64,000 bases of DNA, from assembly GCF_016107325.1 (NCBI RefSeq), contig NZ_RCVT01000001.1, positions 1,364,001 to 1,428,000 of the forward strand, given 5' to 3'. Origin of the DNA: Sphingomonas sp. MA1305. GTDB taxonomy: Bacteria; Pseudomonadota; Alphaproteobacteria; Sphingomonadales; Sphingomonadaceae. Below, in pieces: positions 1 through 9,178 of this stretch (its first letter is position 1; each line of letters begins with the position of its first letter). Both the position numbers and the translations under genes were made by a program. The notes beneath the pieces are model-generated. The model searched no databases, was not told the origin of the DNA, and worked only from the letters and a program-made list of their open reading frames with translations.

Positions 1-215
1 GCCTCGACCTGCCGGGCCAGGGCCGAGGAGGCCGCATAAGAGATGACCGGACGAGGATGGCCCTGGCGGGCCCAGGCGTCGGCGACCGCGTCGAGCGATC
101 CTTGCAGACTGGCCGCGGCCAGGACCAGCGGCGGCCGGCGCTGCGCCGCCGCCGGCACGGCGATCGCCGCCCCGATCGCGACCAGCAGCGCGCGCCGGGT
201 CATTGCCTTCAGCAT
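1..215 (-). CDS. modA: Molybdate ABC transporter substrate-binding protein ModA, 5' part only
   Basis: Only the first 71 or so codons are inside the window; the rest lies beyond the left edge. ModA is the periplasmic molybdate/tungstate-binding lipobox-free protein that feeds the ModBC importer. The visible part has a Sec-type signal peptide (basic MLKAMTRR, hydrophobic stretch, cleavage near VPAAAQ, residues 1-25) followed by the typical first strand 'LVLAAASLQGSLDAVADAW' with the oxyanion-binding Ser of the AAASL motif, then 'ISYAASSALARQV'. Two ATG codons compete, at 221 and 215. The Shine-Dalgarno AAGGAG lies 1 base from the first and 7 from the second, so 215 is preferred. Family call from motif only; no modB/C is visible. 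moaA at 50.4 kb is consistent with a molybdenum-cofactor user. Confidence 0.75.
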   Translation of the reverse strand, partial: MLKAMTRRALLVAIGAAIAVPAAAQRRPPLVLAAASLQGSLDAVADAWARQGHPRPVISYAASSALARQVE

Positions 216-276
216 CGCCATGCTCCTTGCTTAGCTGCCTTCGCGCATCCGACCGCGCAGCGGCGGCGCCGGTTCA

Positions 277-1035
277 TCACTTGCCGGTCACATAATGGTC
301 GCCGGCCCACCGCGCCTGCATCGCCGCGTCCGGGCCGAAGCGCAACGTACCATGGTTGCCCTGCGCCAATTTGAAGCCGTTGGGGTCGGAGACCGCCGTG
401 ATCAGCGCACGATGCCGCGGGTCGGCGCCGCGCACCACCTCCAGACGATATCCCTGCCCGCCGGCATTGGCGACCACGGCGGCGCGATCGGGCAGCCGGT
501 CGCCGTCGAACTCGCCCTCGATCGCGATCACCGGCTCGTTGATGCCATCCTCATAGACGTCGAGCCGTCCCGCATCGCTGACCTTTTCCGCCCATTCCAC
601 GATGGCACGGCGGTACCGGACCATGGCATCGCCGCCGTAGAGCGACAACGACAGCCGGCGGCCGCAGCCGGGTTTCTGCACCTCGACGCCGCAGGCACCA
701 TGAACCACGCCGACCGCGGCGATCTTGCCGGCTGCATCGACCACCACGGCGCCCTTTTCGCCACAGGCATCTTGGCGGCAGGCGGTGAACAGCCAGGCGC
801 CGCCGATCCGCTGCGGCTTGTCCGCCTCCCCGCCCAGCACCGCCAGCGCTTGGTCGGCGACCGGGGGCAGGCCATCGCTGAGCAGATTGGCGCGCTGGCC
901 GCCGACCACCGCACGGATGGCGTCGGTCGCCCCAGGCGCCGCGAGCAGCTCGGCCGTGGTCAGGCAGGCGTCGGGCTGGGTCAGCGAACAGGTCGCCGGC
1001 GCGGCGGCGAGCAGGGCAAGGGCGATCAGCGGCAT
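277..1035 (-). CDS. Secreted protein of unknown function, Cys-rich, with one FG-GAP-like Asp motif
   Basis: This 252-residue protein begins with a very short signal peptide (MPLIALALLAAAPATC). I do not recognise the family. It contains about eight cysteines, several paired closely (TACRQDAC near residues 84-90, GACGVEVQKPGCG near 113-125), which suggests disulfides in the periplasm. Near residues 174-185 the run GEFDGDRLPDRAAVV resembles the Ca-binding Asp turn of FG-GAP/VCBS repeats, but only one copy is present. A GGAG ribosome-binding site lies about 10 bases upstream of the ATG. It sits 13 bp downstream of the S9 peptidase on the same strand, so the two are probably cotranscribed, and it may act with the peptidase in the periplasm. 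That functional link is inference. Confidence 0.65.
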   Translation of the reverse strand: MPLIALALLAAAPATCSLTQPDACLTTAELLAAPGATDAIRAVVGGQRANLLSDGLPPVADQALAVLGGEADKPQRIGGAWLFTACRQDACGEKGAVVVDAAGKIAAVGVVHGACGVEVQKPGCGRRLSLSLYGGDAMVRYRRAIVEWAEKVSDAGRLDVYEDGINEPVIAIEGEFDGDRLPDRAAVVANAGGQGYRLEVVRGADPRHRALITAVSDPNGFKLAQGNHGTLRFGPDAAMQARWAGDHYVTGK

Positions 1036-1048
1036 GGCGGGGCTCCGG

Positions 1049-3349
1049 TCAATGCGCCGCGGCAGGCGCGGGAGCGTTCTTCACGTTGCGGTCGAGGAAG
1101 TCGAGGATCGTTCGCCATAGATGCTCGCTGATCCCCGGTCCGCCGACGCGATGCGTCTGGCCGGGATAGAACATCATCTCGAACGGCGTATCGCTTCCCT
1201 GCATCGTCGCGGCGAAGCGCGTCGAATTGTCGAAGAAGACATTGTCGTCGGCCATGCCGTGGATCAGCAGCAGCGGCTCGCGGATCTTGGACGCATCCGT
1301 CACCGCCGCCGATTCGGCATAGCCCTGCGGATCCTTGGCGGGATCGCCGAGATAGCGTTCGGTGTAATGCGTGTCGTACAGCTGCCAGTCGGTGACCGGC
1401 GCCCCGGCCACCGCCGCGGCATAGACGCCCGGCGTCTTTTCCAGCATCTTCAGCGACAGATAGCCGCCGTACGACCAGCCATAAGTGGCGATCCGGGCCG
1501 GATCGACGAACGGCAGCGTCTTCAGATAGTCCGCCCCCGCCTTCTGGTCGGCGACCTCGACCGTGCCTATCGCGTGGTAGATCTGGTTCTCGAACGCCCG
1601 GCCGCGATTGGGCGAGCCGCGATTGTCGATCTGGAAGAAGATATAGCCCTGATCGACCAGCCATTGCGGCAGCGCCCCCTGCCAGCCGCGCGTCACCGTC
1701 TGGCTGCCCGGGCCGCCATAATGTTGGAAAAAGACCGGGTAGCGTTTGCCCGGCTCGAGCGGCGGGGTGATCATCTCCCAGTGCAGCACCGAGCCGTCGG
1801 CGGCCCTGATCGTGCCGAACTGCGTCGGCCGGTGACTGGCGACAAAGGGATGATAAGGATGGCCGGGCCGGATCGCATTCTCGTTGATCCAGGCGACGCG
1901 CGTGCCCGATGTATCGGCCAGATAGACCTGCGTCGGCTGCGCCGGATTGGACCGCCGGACGATGAAGCGGCTGGCCGCCGCGTCCATCGTCGCGGCATGG
2001 GTCCAGCCGGCCTCGGTCAGCCGGGTGACGATCTTCGGCCTGGCGAGATCGACGGCATAGAGATGCTGCTCCAGCACGTCATCCTTGTTGGCCATGAAGT
2101 AGAGGCGCCCGGCACGCTCGTCGACGCCGACCAACCCGGTGACGACCCACGGCCCTTCGGTCAGCTGGGTCCAGCGGCCGTCCGGCCGCCAGCGGTAGAG
2201 ATGGCCATAGCCGTCGCGCTCGGAGCGCCAGATCAGGCTGCCGTCGCCGAGCGGCCGGTAGCTGTCACTGAGGTGAAGCCAGCTCTTCGCGGGCGCGCGT
2301 TCGGTGAACAGCACGTGCGAGCGGCCCGTGGTCGGGTCGACGGCAAGCATGTCGAGCGTCTTCTGGTCGCGGCTCTGACGCTGGACCAGAAGCGTCGTGC
2401 CGTCGGGCGTCCAGTCGACCCGCGCCAGATAGATGTCGGGATCGGCGCCAAGGTCGACCTTGACCTGGCCCGAGCCGTCCGGCCGCATTACATGCAGCTC
2501 GACCAGCACGTTGGGCGTGCCCGCCGCCGGATAGCGCTGATCGTAGGTCTTGGTCCCGGTCGCGCCGATCGACGCGCGCGTCGCCACATGGACCGGCGCT
2601 TCGTCGAACCGTTCGACGGCGACGTAGCGTTCGTCGGGGCTCCACCAATAGCCGGTGCGGCGGTCCATTTCCTCCTGCGCGACGAATTCCGCCTCGCCGA
2701 AGTGGACGGTGCCGCCGCCCGCCGTGGTCAGCGCGCGCGCCGCACGGCCGTCGAGCGGCTGGACGAAGACATTCTGGTCGCGCACGAAGCTGACGAAGGC
2801 GCCCTTGGGGGAGATCACCGGGTTGAGCTGGCCGCCCGGCCGGTCGGTCAGCCGACGAACGCCGCCGTCGAGCGATGCCAGGTAGAGATCGCCGTCGATC
2901 GGTACCAGGATCGACCGGCCGTCGGGCGCGAAGTCATAAGTGACGATCCCCTTGGCCCCGCCGATCCGCGCGCGCTCGCGCTGCATCTTCTCGGCCTCGC
3001 TCAACGCGGCGCCGCTGCCGACCGTCTTGCTGTCGACCAGCATCCGCTCGGCACCGGTGCGGGTGTCGCGCGCCCATAGGTCGCTGCGCTCCTTCTCGTC
3101 GGCGCGCGGTCGCAGGAAGGTGAGCAGGCTGCCGTCCGGCGACAGGCGCAATTCGCTTGGCTGCGCCCCCGATAGGTCGGGGCTGGCGAAGACGCGCCGC
3201 AGCGTCAGCGCGCCAACGTCGGCGTCCGCCGCGACGGGCGCGCGGACCTGGGCATCAGCGTTCACCACGATCAGCCCCGCCGTTGCCCATGCCACTCCCA
3301 CCAACCATGCCCGCATCCCTGTCGCCCCACCCCTCGTGACGGCGTTCAT
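1049..3349 (-). CDS. S9 family prolyl peptidase, dipeptidyl-peptidase IV type, exported
   Basis: This serine peptidase removes X-Pro (or similar) dipeptides from peptide N-termini, probably in the periplasm. Residues 1-34 form a signal peptide. A beta-propeller follows to about residue 500, including the QEEMDRRTGYWWSPD segment near 225; the paired Glu is the amine-anchoring motif of true DPP-IV enzymes. The C-terminal alpha/beta-hydrolase domain carries the triad Ser626 (GWSYGGY), Asp701 (HGMADDNV) and His733 (PGQTHRVGG). The length of 766 residues is typical. The first ATG at 3349 has no clear Shine-Dalgarno; an in-frame ATG at 3316 (MRAWLVGVAW) gives a more compact signal peptide and may be the real start. 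It is followed by the Cys-rich secreted protein. Confidence 0.9.
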   Translation of the reverse strand: MNAVTRGGATGMRAWLVGVAWATAGLIVVNADAQVRAPVAADADVGALTLRRVFASPDLSGAQPSELRLSPDGSLLTFLRPRADEKERSDLWARDTRTGAERMLVDSKTVGSGAALSEAEKMQRERARIGGAKGIVTYDFAPDGRSILVPIDGDLYLASLDGGVRRLTDRPGGQLNPVISPKGAFVSFVRDQNVFVQPLDGRAARALTTAGGGTVHFGEAEFVAQEEMDRRTGYWWSPDERYVAVERFDEAPVHVATRASIGATGTKTYDQRYPAAGTPNVLVELHVMRPDGSGQVKVDLGADPDIYLARVDWTPDGTTLLVQRQSRDQKTLDMLAVDPTTGRSHVLFTERAPAKSWLHLSDSYRPLGDGSLIWRSERDGYGHLYRWRPDGRWTQLTEGPWVVTGLVGVDERAGRLYFMANKDDVLEQHLYAVDLARPKIVTRLTEAGWTHAATMDAAASRFIVRRSNPAQPTQVYLADTSGTRVAWINENAIRPGHPYHPFVASHRPTQFGTIRAADGSVLHWEMITPPLEPGKRYPVFFQHYGGPGSQTVTRGWQGALPQWLVDQGYIFFQIDNRGSPNRGRAFENQIYHAIGTVEVADQKAGADYLKTLPFVDPARIATYGWSYGGYLSLKMLEKTPGVYAAAVAGAPVTDWQLYDTHYTERYLGDPAKDPQGYAESAAVTDASKIREPLLLIHGMADDNVFFDNSTRFAATMQGSDTPFEMMFYPGQTHRVGGPGISEHLWRTILDFLDRNVKNAPAPAAAH

Positions 3350-3493
3350 ACGCCACGGCTCGCCGTGGTAAAGCTTTCTTGGGCTTTGGTTAGCGCGTCA
3401 TCAACCGCGTCTTTACTTGCTTCGTATAGGTCGGAAGTCGACAAGCGACGGGTCGGGCAACGGTGCCCGCCGCAATGCTCGCATCGGGGTAGC

Positions 3494-4153
3494 ATGTTGG
3501 ACACGGCACGAACGGCCTGGCACACGAGCGCTTGGACAGCCGTCCTCCGCCTGTCCGCAACCGATGGCAGCGCCTGTCATCCCTATGTGACCCATTTGCT
3601 GGGACAATCGCCGCCAGCGCGCGACCTGTCGGATGCGGTGCACGCGCTCTGTGCGGTGCACGGCCACCATCCCGGTCTCGCGGCCGACGCACGCAACGCC
3701 TGCGCGCAGCCCGATGCATGCGACTGGCTCGAATCGATCGCGCAGGCCTTCGTCGGCGAGCGCAGCTATATTGCGCATCTCGCCGCCGCCGCCGGCCCCC
3801 TGCCCTCGACCCCCGGTCAGGCGGAAAGCGAAACCGCTTTGCTCACCAGCCGCCACGCCATCGAGATGCTCGCCCGATCGGAACGGCGGGGCTGCGCCAC
3901 CGGTGCCGTCGCCGCGCTCGTCGTCGATTGGGCGGTGATCCGCGCGCTGCTGGATCAGGCCGCGAGCCGCTTCGGCATCGAGGCACCGGCGCTCGGCTTT
4001 CCGCCGGAAACGGTCACCGCCGCGCGGGTTGCGGAACTCGGTGCCTCGCCAGCGACGGAACGCGCCGTCTGCTTCGGCGCGCAGCAATTATTCGCGCAGC
4101 ATCGCGCGCTGTGGAATCTGTTGGAGGCCCGGGCCAGCGCCCGCGAGGGCTGA
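3494..4153 (+). CDS. Conserved hypothetical protein, mainly helical, no recognised domain
   Basis: A 219-residue soluble protein, rich in Ala, Leu and His and without a signal peptide or membrane segment. The open frame extends upstream to 3365, but the region before 3494 looks like promoter DNA. ATG 3494 (MLDTARTAWHTSAW) gives a natural N-terminus. The ribosome-binding site is weak (CGGGGTAG). Notable segments are HPYVTHLLGQSPPARDLSDAVHALCAVHG (split here into YVTHLLGQSP and LSDAVHALCAVHG), SYIAHLAAAAGPLPSTPGQ near residue 95, and a Cys in each third of the protein. Such proteins are seen next to MoxR ATPases in sphingomonads, but I cannot name a function. It precedes moxR by 76 bp on the same strand. 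Confidence 0.6.
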   Translation: MLDTARTAWHTSAWTAVLRLSATDGSACHPYVTHLLGQSPPARDLSDAVHALCAVHGHHPGLAADARNACAQPDACDWLESIAQAFVGERSYIAHLAAAAGPLPSTPGQAESETALLTSRHAIEMLARSERRGCATGAVAALVVDWAVIRALLDQAASRFGIEAPALGFPPETVTAARVAELGASPATERAVCFGAQQLFAQHRALWNLLEARASAREG

Positions 4154-4229
4154 CCACCCCGGCCGACGGGATTTGCGTCGCCCCGCCATCGCGCCTATCG
4201 CCATACCCGATCTTCCAGAAGGACCGGGC

Positions 4230-5078
4230 ATGCAGCGTTTCGAGGGCACCCAGAGCTATGTCGCGACCGACGATCTGAAGGTTGCGGTCAATGCCGCGGT
4301 GACGCTGCGTCGCCCGTTGCTGGTCAAGGGCGAGCCCGGCACCGGCAAGACCGTCCTCGCCTATGAGATCGCGCAGGCGATCGGCGCGCCGCTGATCGAA
4401 TGGACCGTCAAGTCGACCACCAAGGCGAATCAGGGCCTGTACGAATATGATGCGGTTGCACGGCTGCGCGACGGCCAGCTCGGCGATCCACGCGTCCACG
4501 ACATCGGCAATTACATCCGGCGCGGCAAATTGTGGGAGGCCTTCACCCATCCGACGCCGCCCGTCCTGCTGATCGACGAGATCGACAAGGCGGACATCGA
4601 ATTCCCCAACGACCTGCTCCACGAACTCGATCGCATGGAATTCCACGTCTACGAAACCGGCGAGACGGTGCGCGCCACCGAACGGCCGGTCGTGGTCATC
4701 ACCTCGAACAACGAAAAGGAGCTGCCCGACGCCTTCCTGCGGCGCTGCTTCTTCCACTACATTCGCTTCCCGGACCGCGACACGATGCAGGCGATCGTCG
4801 ACGTCCATTTCCCGGGCATCCAGAAGCTGCTGGTCAGCCGCGCCCTCGATCTCTTCTACGAGGTGCGCGACGTCCCCGGGCTCAAGAAAAAGCCGTCGAC
4901 CAGCGAATTGCTCGACTGGCTCAAGCTGCTGCTGCACGAGGACATGCCGCTCGAGGTGCTGCAGAACCGCGATCCGACCAAGGCGATCCCGCCGCTGCAT
5001 GGCGCGCTGCTGAAGAACGAGGCGGACGTGATGCTGTTCGAGCGGCTCGCCTTCATGGCGAAGCGGCAGGGACGCTGA
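4230..5078 (+). CDS. MoxR-family AAA+ ATPase
   Basis: A 282-residue AAA+ ATPase of the MoxR group, a cytoplasmic chaperone-like enzyme that usually works with a von Willebrand factor A (VWA) partner to mature or insert metal cofactors or remodel complexes. Walker A is GEPGTGKT (residues 34-41), Walker B is VLLIDEID (111-118), sensor 1 lies in VVVITSNNEKELPDAF (about 150-166) and the arginine finger in LRRC directly after it. The start is fixed by AGAAGGA 8 bases upstream of ATG 4230; the open frame extends further upstream but without a start of equal quality. The cognate VWA gene is probably the CoxE-like gene at 7954, separated from it by a CHAP amidase and a hydrolase on the same strand. 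Confidence 0.92.
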   Translation: MQRFEGTQSYVATDDLKVAVNAAVTLRRPLLVKGEPGTGKTVLAYEIAQAIGAPLIEWTVKSTTKANQGLYEYDAVARLRDGQLGDPRVHDIGNYIRRGKLWEAFTHPTPPVLLIDEIDKADIEFPNDLLHELDRMEFHVYETGETVRATERPVVVITSNNEKELPDAFLRRCFFHYIRFPDRDTMQAIVDVHFPGIQKLLVSRALDLFYEVRDVPGLKKKPSTSELLDWLKLLLHEDMPLEVLQNRDPTKAIPPLHGALLKNEADVMLFERLAFMAKRQGR

Positions 5079-5283
5079 ACGGCAGGCGCGGCGCAGTGGC
5101 ATCGGTGCGGCATTGGCACGGCACTCCGCTTTTAAAGTGCCCCATACCGCCAAACGCCACTGATCCCATTACGCTTTCGTAACGTCTGGAGCGCAAGACG
5201 TTGCTCCGTGACCGACCTCGATCCGGTCGTTCTGGAGTCACGTTAACCATAACTGCCAACCCGCCAGTCACCTCCGCCGGACT

Positions 5284-5865
5284 ATGGCAGGCGTCATGCG
5301 GGGCATTCTTCCCAAATGCGGCATCTCGGCCGTGGCAGCGATCGTGGCGGTGGCGACCATGCCTGCCGCGATGGCGAGCAGCTTGCTCGACTATGTCGGC
5401 CAATGCGTCCCCTTCGCCCGCGCCGCCTCCGGCATCCAGATCTACGGCGATGCCTGGACCTGGTGGGACCAGGCCGAAGGCCGCTACGAGCGTGGTCATC
5501 GCCCCGCGGTCGGTTCGGTTATCGTCTTCGCCAAGACGGCGCGCCTGCCGCTCGGCCATGTCGCGGTGGTCAGCCGGATCGTCGAGCGGCGCGTGCTGAT
5601 GCTCACTCACGCCAATTGGTCGCGCCAGAATGGCGAGCGCGGCCGTGCCGAACAGGACGTCACGCTGTACGACGTCTCGCCCGGCAACGACTGGAGCGAG
5701 GTCAAGGTCTGGTTCCGCGACAATGACGGGCTCGGCGGCAGCATCTACGCGATCAAGGGCTTCATCTACGGCGAGGGACGCGCCGCCGCCGGCCTGTCGG
5801 CGCGCAACCCTGACTATGTCGGCGCCCTGATCGACGCCTATGTCCCCGGTGCCGGCCGGCGCTAA
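5284..5865 (+). CDS. Exported CHAP-domain peptidoglycan amidase/peptidase
   Basis: CHAP proteins (cysteine, histidine-dependent amidohydrolase/peptidase) cleave amide bonds in murein. This 193-residue protein has a signal peptide (residues 1-31, ending MPAAMAS). The CHAP core contains the nucleophile Cys41 (GQCVPFAR) and His92 (GHVAVVSRI), with the characteristic DAWTWWDQA segment between them. No separate cell-wall-binding domain is visible. The first ATG (5284) and an ATG four codons later (5296) are both possible; neither has a strong ribosome-binding site. The gene lies between moxR and the CocE-like hydrolase. An upstream TTAACCAT at 5243-5250 resembles half of a CtrA box, but this is weak evidence for cell-cycle control. 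Confidence 0.85.
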   Translation: MAGVMRGILPKCGISAVAAIVAVATMPAAMASSLLDYVGQCVPFARAASGIQIYGDAWTWWDQAEGRYERGHRPAVGSVIVFAKTARLPLGHVAVVSRIVERRVLMLTHANWSRQNGERGRAEQDVTLYDVSPGNDWSEVKVWFRDNDGLGGSIYAIKGFIYGEGRAAAGLSARNPDYVGALIDAYVPGAGRR

Positions 5866-5970
5866 GTCCGCTTCGCCACGGGCGCTCGTGCGACCGACAT
5901 GGATTAGCCGCTTCCACGCCCGTCGCGCCTGTGTCATCCCTGTAGCAACAAAAGCTTACAGGACCTGCCG

Positions 5971-7890
5971 ATGCGCCGCGCCCTTACCCTGTCCCTGCTC
6001 GCCGCCCCCCTGCTCGCTGCGGCACTCGCGGCCGGCGGCCAGGCGCAGCAACTCGGCTCCGACATCCCCAAGACGTTCAAGCCGGTCGACGGCGCGTTCG
6101 ATTTCGAGCGGCGTAGCGTCGACATTCCGATGCGCGACGGGGTCAAGCTTCACGCGGTGATCGTCCAGCGCAAGGGGCTGACCGACGCGCCGATCGTGCT
6201 GCAGCGCACCCCCTATGGCGCGGAAAGCGCGACGCAGCGGGAAAGCTCGTCGCACGGCGCGATGACCGTGCGCGCCTCCGATGCGATGCTGCTCGATGCC
6301 GGCTACATCCGCGTCTACGAGGACGTGCGCGGCAAATACGGGTCGGAGGGCGATTACGTCAACGAACGCCCGCTGATCGGGCCGCTCAACGGCACCAAGG
6401 TCGATCACAGCACCGACGCCTATGACACGATCGACTGGCTGGTGAAGAACCTGAAGAACAGCAACGGCCGCGTCGGCATCATCGGCACCAGCTATGACGG
6501 CATGATGGCGGCGATGGCGCTGGTGAAGCCGCATCCGGCGTTGAAGGCGTCGGTGCCGATGAACCCGGTGATCAACACCTGGATGAACGACGACGATTTC
6601 CACGGTGGGGCCTTCCGCCTGATCGGCTTCGATTATTATTACGGGCAGGACGCAGCGAAGGGCAATGCCGGCGACCTGTGGCGCGATGCCTATGACGACT
6701 ACGACGTCTTTCTGCGCGCCGGCTCGGCGAGCGATTTCGTCCGCAGTCACGGCCTGCAGCAATTGCCCTGGGTCAACCGGATGCTCGCCCATCCTGCCTA
6801 TGACGCCTTCTGGCAGGCGCAGGCGCTGGAGGACATCCTGCCCAAGCAGCCGCAGACCGTGCCGACGCTTTGGGTCGCCTCGCAATGGGACCAGGAGGAT
6901 ATCTACGGCGCCATCGCCGCCTATCGCGCGGTCAGCAACGTCGATCCGAACCACGTCAACCATCTCGTTCTCGGCCCCTGGGCGCATGGCGGCGCCAATG
7001 GCGACGGATCGACGCTGGGCGCGATCCGCTTCGATTCGGACACCGGCCTTTGGTTCCGGCGCGAGGTGCTGCTGCCCTTCCTCGACGCGCATCTGAAGAG
7101 CGACGGCGCCGCCGACACGCTGGCGCCGGTCACCGCCTTCCAGACCGGCAGCAACCGCTGGCAGACGCTGCCGACCTGGCCGCTCGCCTGCGACGCGACC
7201 TGCACCGCGCCGATGACCAAGCTCTATTTCGCCGGCAATGGCACGCTCGACTGGAATGCGGCGACGGCGAACGGGCGCGACAGCTACGTCTCCGATCCGG
7301 CCAAGCCGATCCCCTATCGCCTGCGCCCGATCCGGCCGACCTATGCGACCGGATCGACCTGGCGGCAGTGGCTGGTCGACGATCAGCGCCCCTTCTCCGA
7401 TCGTACCGACGTGCTCGTCTGGCAGACCCCGGCGCTGACCCGGCCGGTGGCGATCTCCGGCGCGGCGGTCGTCGATCTGCTCGCCAGCACCACCGGCAGC
7501 GACGGCGATTTCGTCGCCAAGCTGATCGACGTCTATCCGGCCGAATATACCGACAAGCCGGAAATGGGCGGCTATCAGCTGCCGGTCGCGATGGACATCT
7601 TGCGCGGCCGCTATCGCGAGGGCTTTGTGACGGCGAAGCCGATCGCGCCCAATCAGGCGCTGCGCTATCGCATCGTCTTGCCGCACGCCAACCACGTCTT
7701 CCTGCCGGGTCATCGGATCATGGTGCAGGTCCAGTCGAGCTGGTTCCCGCTCTATGACCGCAACCCGCAGACCTTCGTGCCGAGCATCATGAACGCCCGG
7801 CCGGGCGATTACCGCAAGGCGACGATCACGGTGGATTACGGCGGCGCGCACGGCAGCGCGATCGAACTGCCGGTGGTGGCGGCGAAATAG
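5971..7890 (+). CDS. CocE/NonD family hydrolase, exported
   Basis: This 639-residue enzyme is a member of the S15/CocE alpha/beta-hydrolases, which hydrolyse acyl esters, amides or X-Pro peptides. The natural substrate cannot be read from sequence. A signal peptide occupies residues 1-26 (cleavage near GGQAQQ), so it acts in the periplasm. The N-terminal hydrolase domain shows the family signature RGKYGSEGDY (about 120-129), the nucleophile Ser174 in GTSYDGMM, and the late His in LGPWAHGG near 337. The C-terminal jelly-roll (X-Pro_dipeptidyl-peptidase C domain) runs from about residue 400 to the end and includes FVAKLIDVYP. It is in the same orientation as its neighbours, 105 bp after the CHAP gene and 63 bp before the VWA gene. 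Confidence 0.88.
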   Translation: MRRALTLSLLAAPLLAAALAAGGQAQQLGSDIPKTFKPVDGAFDFERRSVDIPMRDGVKLHAVIVQRKGLTDAPIVLQRTPYGAESATQRESSSHGAMTVRASDAMLLDAGYIRVYEDVRGKYGSEGDYVNERPLIGPLNGTKVDHSTDAYDTIDWLVKNLKNSNGRVGIIGTSYDGMMAAMALVKPHPALKASVPMNPVINTWMNDDDFHGGAFRLIGFDYYYGQDAAKGNAGDLWRDAYDDYDVFLRAGSASDFVRSHGLQQLPWVNRMLAHPAYDAFWQAQALEDILPKQPQTVPTLWVASQWDQEDIYGAIAAYRAVSNVDPNHVNHLVLGPWAHGGANGDGSTLGAIRFDSDTGLWFRREVLLPFLDAHLKSDGAADTLAPVTAFQTGSNRWQTLPTWPLACDATCTAPMTKLYFAGNGTLDWNAATANGRDSYVSDPAKPIPYRLRPIRPTYATGSTWRQWLVDDQRPFSDRTDVLVWQTPALTRPVAISGAAVVDLLASTTGSDGDFVAKLIDVYPAEYTDKPEMGGYQLPVAMDILRGRYREGFVTAKPIAPNQALRYRIVLPHANHVFLPGHRIMVQVQSSWFPLYDRNPQTFVPSIMNARPGDYRKATITVDYGGAHGSAIELPVVAAK

Positions 7891-7953
7891 CGGCCATGCC
7901 GATCCGCCGGCGGGGCTGGCGCGACGATCGGCAAAGCCGCTAGACCGTCGGCC

Positions 7954-9132
7954 ATGTTCCTGACCTTCCTCGACGCGCTGCGCAGCGCCGGCATCCCGGC
8001 GAGCCTCAAGGAGCATCTGCTGCTGCTCGAGGCGCTGGAGGCGGAGGTGATCGAGCCGAGCCCCGACGCCTTCTACTATCTCGCCCGCGCCACCTATGTG
8101 AAGGACGAGGGCCTGCTCGACCGCTTCGACCAGGTCTTCGCGCACGTCTTCCGCGGCCTGGAGGCGAGCTACGGCACCGCCCCCGCCGAGCTGCCCGCCG
8201 ACTGGCTGAAGGCGGTGGCGCAGCGCTATCTCAGCCCGGAGGAGATGGCCAGGATCGAGGCGCTCGGCTCGTGGGACGAGCTGATGGCGACGCTGCAGCA
8301 GCGACTCGCCGAGCAGGAGGGCCGCCACCAGGGCGGCAGCAAATGGATCGGCACCGGCGGCACCAGCCCGTTCGGCAACAGCGGCTACAATCCCGAAGGC
8401 GTGCGCATCGGCGGCGAGAGTGTCCACAAGCGCGCGGTCAAGGTCTGGGAACAGCGCGACTTCCGCAACCTCGACAACACCCGCGAGCTCGGCACCCGCA
8501 ACATCAAGGTCGCGCTACGCCGCCTGCGCCGCTTCGCGCGCGAGGGCGCGGCGGACGAACTCGACATCGACGGCACGATCCAGGGCACCGCCCGCCAGGG
8601 CTGGCTCGACGTGCGCATGCGGCCCGAGCGGCGCAATGCGGTCAAGGTGCTGCTGTTCCTCGACGTCGGCGGCTCGATGGACCCGTGGGTGCGGCTCTGC
8701 GAGGAGCTGTTCAGCGCCGCGACCGCGGAGTTCAAGAACCTCGAATTCTTCTATTTCCACAATTGCCCCTATGAGGGCGTGTGGAAGGACAATCGCCGCC
8801 GTTTCCAGGAACGCACCGCGACCGCCGACCTGCTTCATAAATTCGGCCACGATTATAAGCTGGTCTTCGTCGGCGACGCGTCGATGAGCCCCTATGAGAT
8901 CACCCAGCCGGGCGGATCGGTCGAGCATTTCAACGAGGAGGCGGGGGCGACCTGGCTGCAGCGGCTGGCGGCGACCTACCCCGCCGCGGTCTGGCTCAAC
9001 CCGATTCCCGAAGCGCAATGGGGCTATACGCCGTCGATCGGGCTGATCCGGCGGCTGATGACCGACCGCATGTATCCGCTCACCCTCGCCGGCCTCGACG
9101 ATGCGATGCGCGAGCTGACCCGCAAACGCTAG
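7954..9132 (+). CDS. CoxE-like VWA-domain protein
   Basis: A 392-residue cytoplasmic protein of the COG3825/CoxE-like group, the usual partner of MoxR ATPases. The N-terminal half is helical and begins MFLTFLDALRSAGIPASLKE, typical of the group. The C-terminal VWA fold begins near residue 230. Its metal-binding MIDAS motif reads DVGGSMD (about 237-243), a DxGxS variant of the classical DxSxS that is normal for this subgroup as I know it. It is followed by EELFSAATAEFKNLEFFYFHNC. No signal peptide or transmembrane segment is seen. The moxR gene at 4230 is presumably its partner although two exported hydrolases intervene; that separation is unusual. Confidence 0.85.
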   Translation: MFLTFLDALRSAGIPASLKEHLLLLEALEAEVIEPSPDAFYYLARATYVKDEGLLDRFDQVFAHVFRGLEASYGTAPAELPADWLKAVAQRYLSPEEMARIEALGSWDELMATLQQRLAEQEGRHQGGSKWIGTGGTSPFGNSGYNPEGVRIGGESVHKRAVKVWEQRDFRNLDNTRELGTRNIKVALRRLRRFAREGAADELDIDGTIQGTARQGWLDVRMRPERRNAVKVLLFLDVGGSMDPWVRLCEELFSAATAEFKNLEFFYFHNCPYEGVWKDNRRRFQERTATADLLHKFGHDYKLVFVGDASMSPYEITQPGGSVEHFNEEAGATWLQRLAATYPAAVWLNPIPEAQWGYTPSIGLIRRLMTDRMYPLTLAGLDDAMRELTRKR

Positions 9133-9178
9133 TCGGACCGGATCGGACGTGTTAGAATCGCGGGACAGGAGGTTTCCG

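Noticed and set aside
1121-3079. 652-codon open frame on plus opposite the S9 peptidase
   Set aside because: Antisense shadow; no motif and no start signal, while the minus frame has the full catalytic triad.
5243-5250. TTAACCAT resembling a CtrA box before the CHAP gene
   Set aside because: Only one half-site; the second TTAA at N7 spacing is absent, so evidence is too weak.
5956-8427. 823-codon open frame on minus opposite the CocE and VWA genes
   Set aside because: It is the antisense shadow of two strong genes in GC-rich DNA; the translation is Arg/His/Asp/Ala-rich with no motif.
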